Shown here: piece after piece, positions 11,798 through 13,633 of the stretch | Position numbering within the stretch: the stretch's first letter is position 1 | Layout: the number at the start of each line of letters is the position of its first letter | Assembly: GCA_946614205.1 (NCBI GenBank) | Contig: CAMOGR010000220.1 | Location: 1 to 13,633 of the forward strand | Length of the DNA: 13,633 bases | Origin: an uncultured Bacteroidales bacterium | Lineage (GTDB): Bacteria > Bacteroidota > Bacteroidia > Bacteroidales > UBA932 | Reading direction: 5' to 3' | Program-made: the position numbers and the translations under genes | The notes under the pieces: model-generated | Database searches by the model: none | The model's input: the letters and a program-made list of their open reading frames with translations, nothing else | Told to the model about the DNA's origin: nothing

Positions 11798-13633
11798 ATG
11801 AAACGCATAGCACTGATTATCACCATCATTGCCGCAGCCGCATGCACCGGCGTACAGGGTCTGGGCACCTGGACCCTTTCGCAGGAAGGCTCGGCAAAAA
11901 AGTACACCGTACAAGTTCCCTGCACCGTGGCGGGCGCCCTCAACGAGGCCGGCGCATTCGGGCCCGGAGTGCTTGAGCAGGACCGCTACAAAAGCATCGA
12001 CACCGCGCAGTTCAGCACTCCCTGGGTGTTCAGCACCCGCTTCAACGCTCCCACCGGGCAGCACAGCATACTGCGGTTCAACGGTCTGGGCTATTCGGCG
12101 GACATCACCCTCAACGGCACCCTCATAGCGTCGGCGGACACCACCCTGGGCGTCTTTGCCGTACGCGAATTCGACATTTCTTCCATCGCACGCAAAATCA
12201 ACGACCTGCAGGTCAAGGTGTACCGTGCGCCCAAGCAGAGCCTCAACACCGGCTACGTTGACTGGAACCCGCGTCCGGTGGACGAGAGCATGGGTATCCT
12301 GCAGAAGGTAGAACTCATATCCACTCCCGACGTGAGGGTGAAGGACATCTTCGTCAAACCGCTGGTCGACCCTTCCGACCTCGGCAAGGCCAGTCTCGAC
12401 ATCGAGGTAACGCTTCAGAACCTCAGCGACGAAAGCGTCAGCGGAAGCCTCTCGGGCGTATTCGAGTCGGGCAGCTTCTGCGAGCCGGTGACCCTGGACG
12501 CCGGCCAGACCAGCGTCGTCAGCGTCCGTCAGGAGGTAGTCAACCCCCGCATCTGGTGGACCCGCGAAATGGGCTTTCCCGAACTGTACAGACTCACCGC
12601 AAGCTTCGTGGTGGACGATATGGTATCGCACAGCAAATCAGTGCGTTTCGGCATACGCAGCATAGAGTCATGCATCGACTCCTACGGACACAGGCTGTTC
12701 ATCCTGAACGGGCGCCCGCTCCTCTTGAAGGCCGGCGGCTGGACGGACGACATCTTCCAGCAGGACACCCCGGAAAGAATCCGCAGGCAGGTTGAAATGA
12801 CTGCCGACATGGGGCTCAACTGCATACGTTTCGAGAACATCTGGGGCAAGGACGACACCGTCTACGACGCCTGCGACAGCCTCGGCATCCTCGCGCTGGT
12901 CGGCTTCAGCTGCCAGTGGGAGTGGAACGGCTACTGCGGCCTGCCCGAGAAATGGGGTTTCGGCTGCATCAACGGGCCGGAGTATGAAGACCTTGCCGTC
13001 AGGTACTTCGGCGACCAGGTCACAAGGCTGCGCAACCACGCCAGCGTAATCGGCTGGCTGACAGGCAGCGACTGGATCCCCAACCCCAGTTTGGAGAAAC
13101 GTTACCTCGAGCTCTACGAGAAGCTTGACTACAGGCCGTACGTGTGCTCCGCAAAGGGTATCACCAGCACCGTAAGCGGTCCGTCGGGCACCAAGATGGC
13201 CGGCCCTTACGAATACGTCGGTCCCGATTACTGGTACCGCGACACCCGCAACGGCGGCGCATACGGATTCAACACGGAGACGAGCGCGGGCATGAGCTTA
13301 CCTCAGCTTGAATCGCTCGTGCGCACCGTCGGCGAGGAGCATCTCTGGCCTGCCGACTCGGTGTGGAACTTCCATTGCACAGCTTCCACCACCGACATGA
13401 ATTCGCCCCGCGCGGCGCTCGAGGCGGCGACCGGAGTGTACGGCGCCCCGGGAGGCATCCAGGACTTCGTACGCAAGGCCCACGCCCTCGACTACGATGC
13501 CACCAGGGCCATGTTCGAGGCCTTCCGTTGCAACGTGCCCCACACCACCGGAATCGTGCAGTGGATGCTCAATTCGGCATGGCCGTCGATGTACTGGCAG
13601 CTCTACGACTGGTATCTGGTACCCACCGCAGGC
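11798..13633 (+). CDS. GH2 lipoprotein, exo-beta-D-glucosaminidase-like (3' partial)
   Basis: 612 codons are open to the end of the window; the stop lies beyond it. MKRIALIITIIAAAAC gives a lipoprotein signal (Cys16). The order is GH2-like: a sugar-binding beta-sandwich (about 20-165, with VPCTVAGALNEAG), an immunoglobulin-like domain (about 175-285), then the TIM barrel. The acid/base position reads HASVIGWLTGSDW, with Asp425 in the Ser-Asp form known for the CsxA exo-beta-D-glucosaminidase subfamily rather than the Asn-Glu of most GH2 enzymes. The nucleophile is Glu494 in GFNTETSAG, which also matches that subfamily. It therefore most likely removes glucosamine, or a related sugar, from the non-reducing end of chitosan-like oligomers outside the cytoplasm. 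Full length in the family is usually about 850-900 residues, so roughly a third is missing. A relative acting on beta-mannosides is the main alternative. Confidence 0.82.
   Translation, partial: MKRIALIITIIAAAACTGVQGLGTWTLSQEGSAKKYTVQVPCTVAGALNEAGAFGPGVLEQDRYKSIDTAQFSTPWVFSTRFNAPTGQHSILRFNGLGYSADITLNGTLIASADTTLGVFAVREFDISSIARKINDLQVKVYRAPKQSLNTGYVDWNPRPVDESMGILQKVELISTPDVRVKDIFVKPLVDPSDLGKASLDIEVTLQNLSDESVSGSLSGVFESGSFCEPVTLDAGQTSVVSVRQEVVNPRIWWTREMGFPELYRLTASFVVDDMVSHSKSVRFGIRSIESCIDSYGHRLFILNGRPLLLKAGGWTDDIFQQDTPERIRRQVEMTADMGLNCIRFENIWGKDDTVYDACDSLGILALVGFSCQWEWNGYCGLPEKWGFGCINGPEYEDLAVRYFGDQVTRLRNHASVIGWLTGSDWIPNPSLEKRYLELYEKLDYRPYVCSAKGITSTVSGPSGTKMAGPYEYVGPDYWYRDTRNGGAYGFNTETSAGMSLPQLESLVRTVGEEHLWPADSVWNFHCTASTTDMNSPRAALEAATGVYGAPGGIQDFVRKAHALDYDATRAMFEAFRCNVPHTTGIVQWMLNSAWPSMYWQLYDWYLVPTAG

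Noticed and set aside
11771..12631. 286-aa open frame on the minus strand
   Set aside because: Antisense to the GH2 gene, which is open for 612 codons with family motifs.
1..13633. CRISPR arrays, tRNA, rRNA or insertion sequences
   Set aside because: None seen: no regularly spaced repeats, no cloverleaf-like sequences noticed, and no transposase motifs in any frame.

Overview
This window looks like a chromosomal segment from a fairly GC-rich member of the Bacteroidota, most likely Bacteroidales. The support is: lipoprotein signal peptides with short lipoboxes ending in Cys, SusE/SusF-type starch-binding modules, fimbrillin-like domains, promoters of the TTG-N20-TAnnTTTG type, and mostly weak Shine-Dalgarno sites. 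I cannot name the genus.

Layout. Positions 1-1170 (+) hold the 3' part of a glutamate synthase small-subunit-like oxidoreductase (gltA/gltD type). A strong bidirectional terminator at 1208-1234 separates it from a convergent six-gene operon on the minus strand (7744 down to 1256). In transcription order that operon encodes a SusG-like GH13 alpha-amylase lipoprotein, two tiny proteins of 42 and 41 residues, a lipoprotein with two X25/SusE-like starch-binding repeats, a third tiny protein of 41 residues, and a 707-residue lipoprotein with three SusE/F-like modules and an unassigned C-terminal module. All three lipoproteins carry an N-terminal fimbrillin-like domain. No SusC/SusD pair lies in the operon. 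The tiny ORFs are paralogous and alternate with the lipoproteins.

A 262-bp divergent regulatory region (7745-8006) contains promoters for both directions, a 17-bp perfect palindrome, a direct repeat, and an orphan minus-strand terminator hairpin with a possible alternative pairing.

On the plus strand from 8007 is a compact four-gene cluster: a bile-acid:sodium symporter (BASS)-like membrane transporter, a secreted histidine phosphatase fused to an SdiA-regulated-type beta-propeller, a ROK sugar kinase without the usual zinc site, and a GH2 lipoprotein of the exo-beta-D-glucosaminidase type that runs off the end of the window. Gaps inside this cluster are 49, 1 and 15 nt.

Working model (inference). 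The minus operon builds a surface starch-capture and starch-cutting complex. The plus cluster trims amino-sugar or phosphorylated substrates outside the cytoplasm, and the ROK enzyme phosphorylates a released sugar inside. The most unusual elements are the small-ORF family and the repeated use of fimbrillin-like domains on starch-active proteins.
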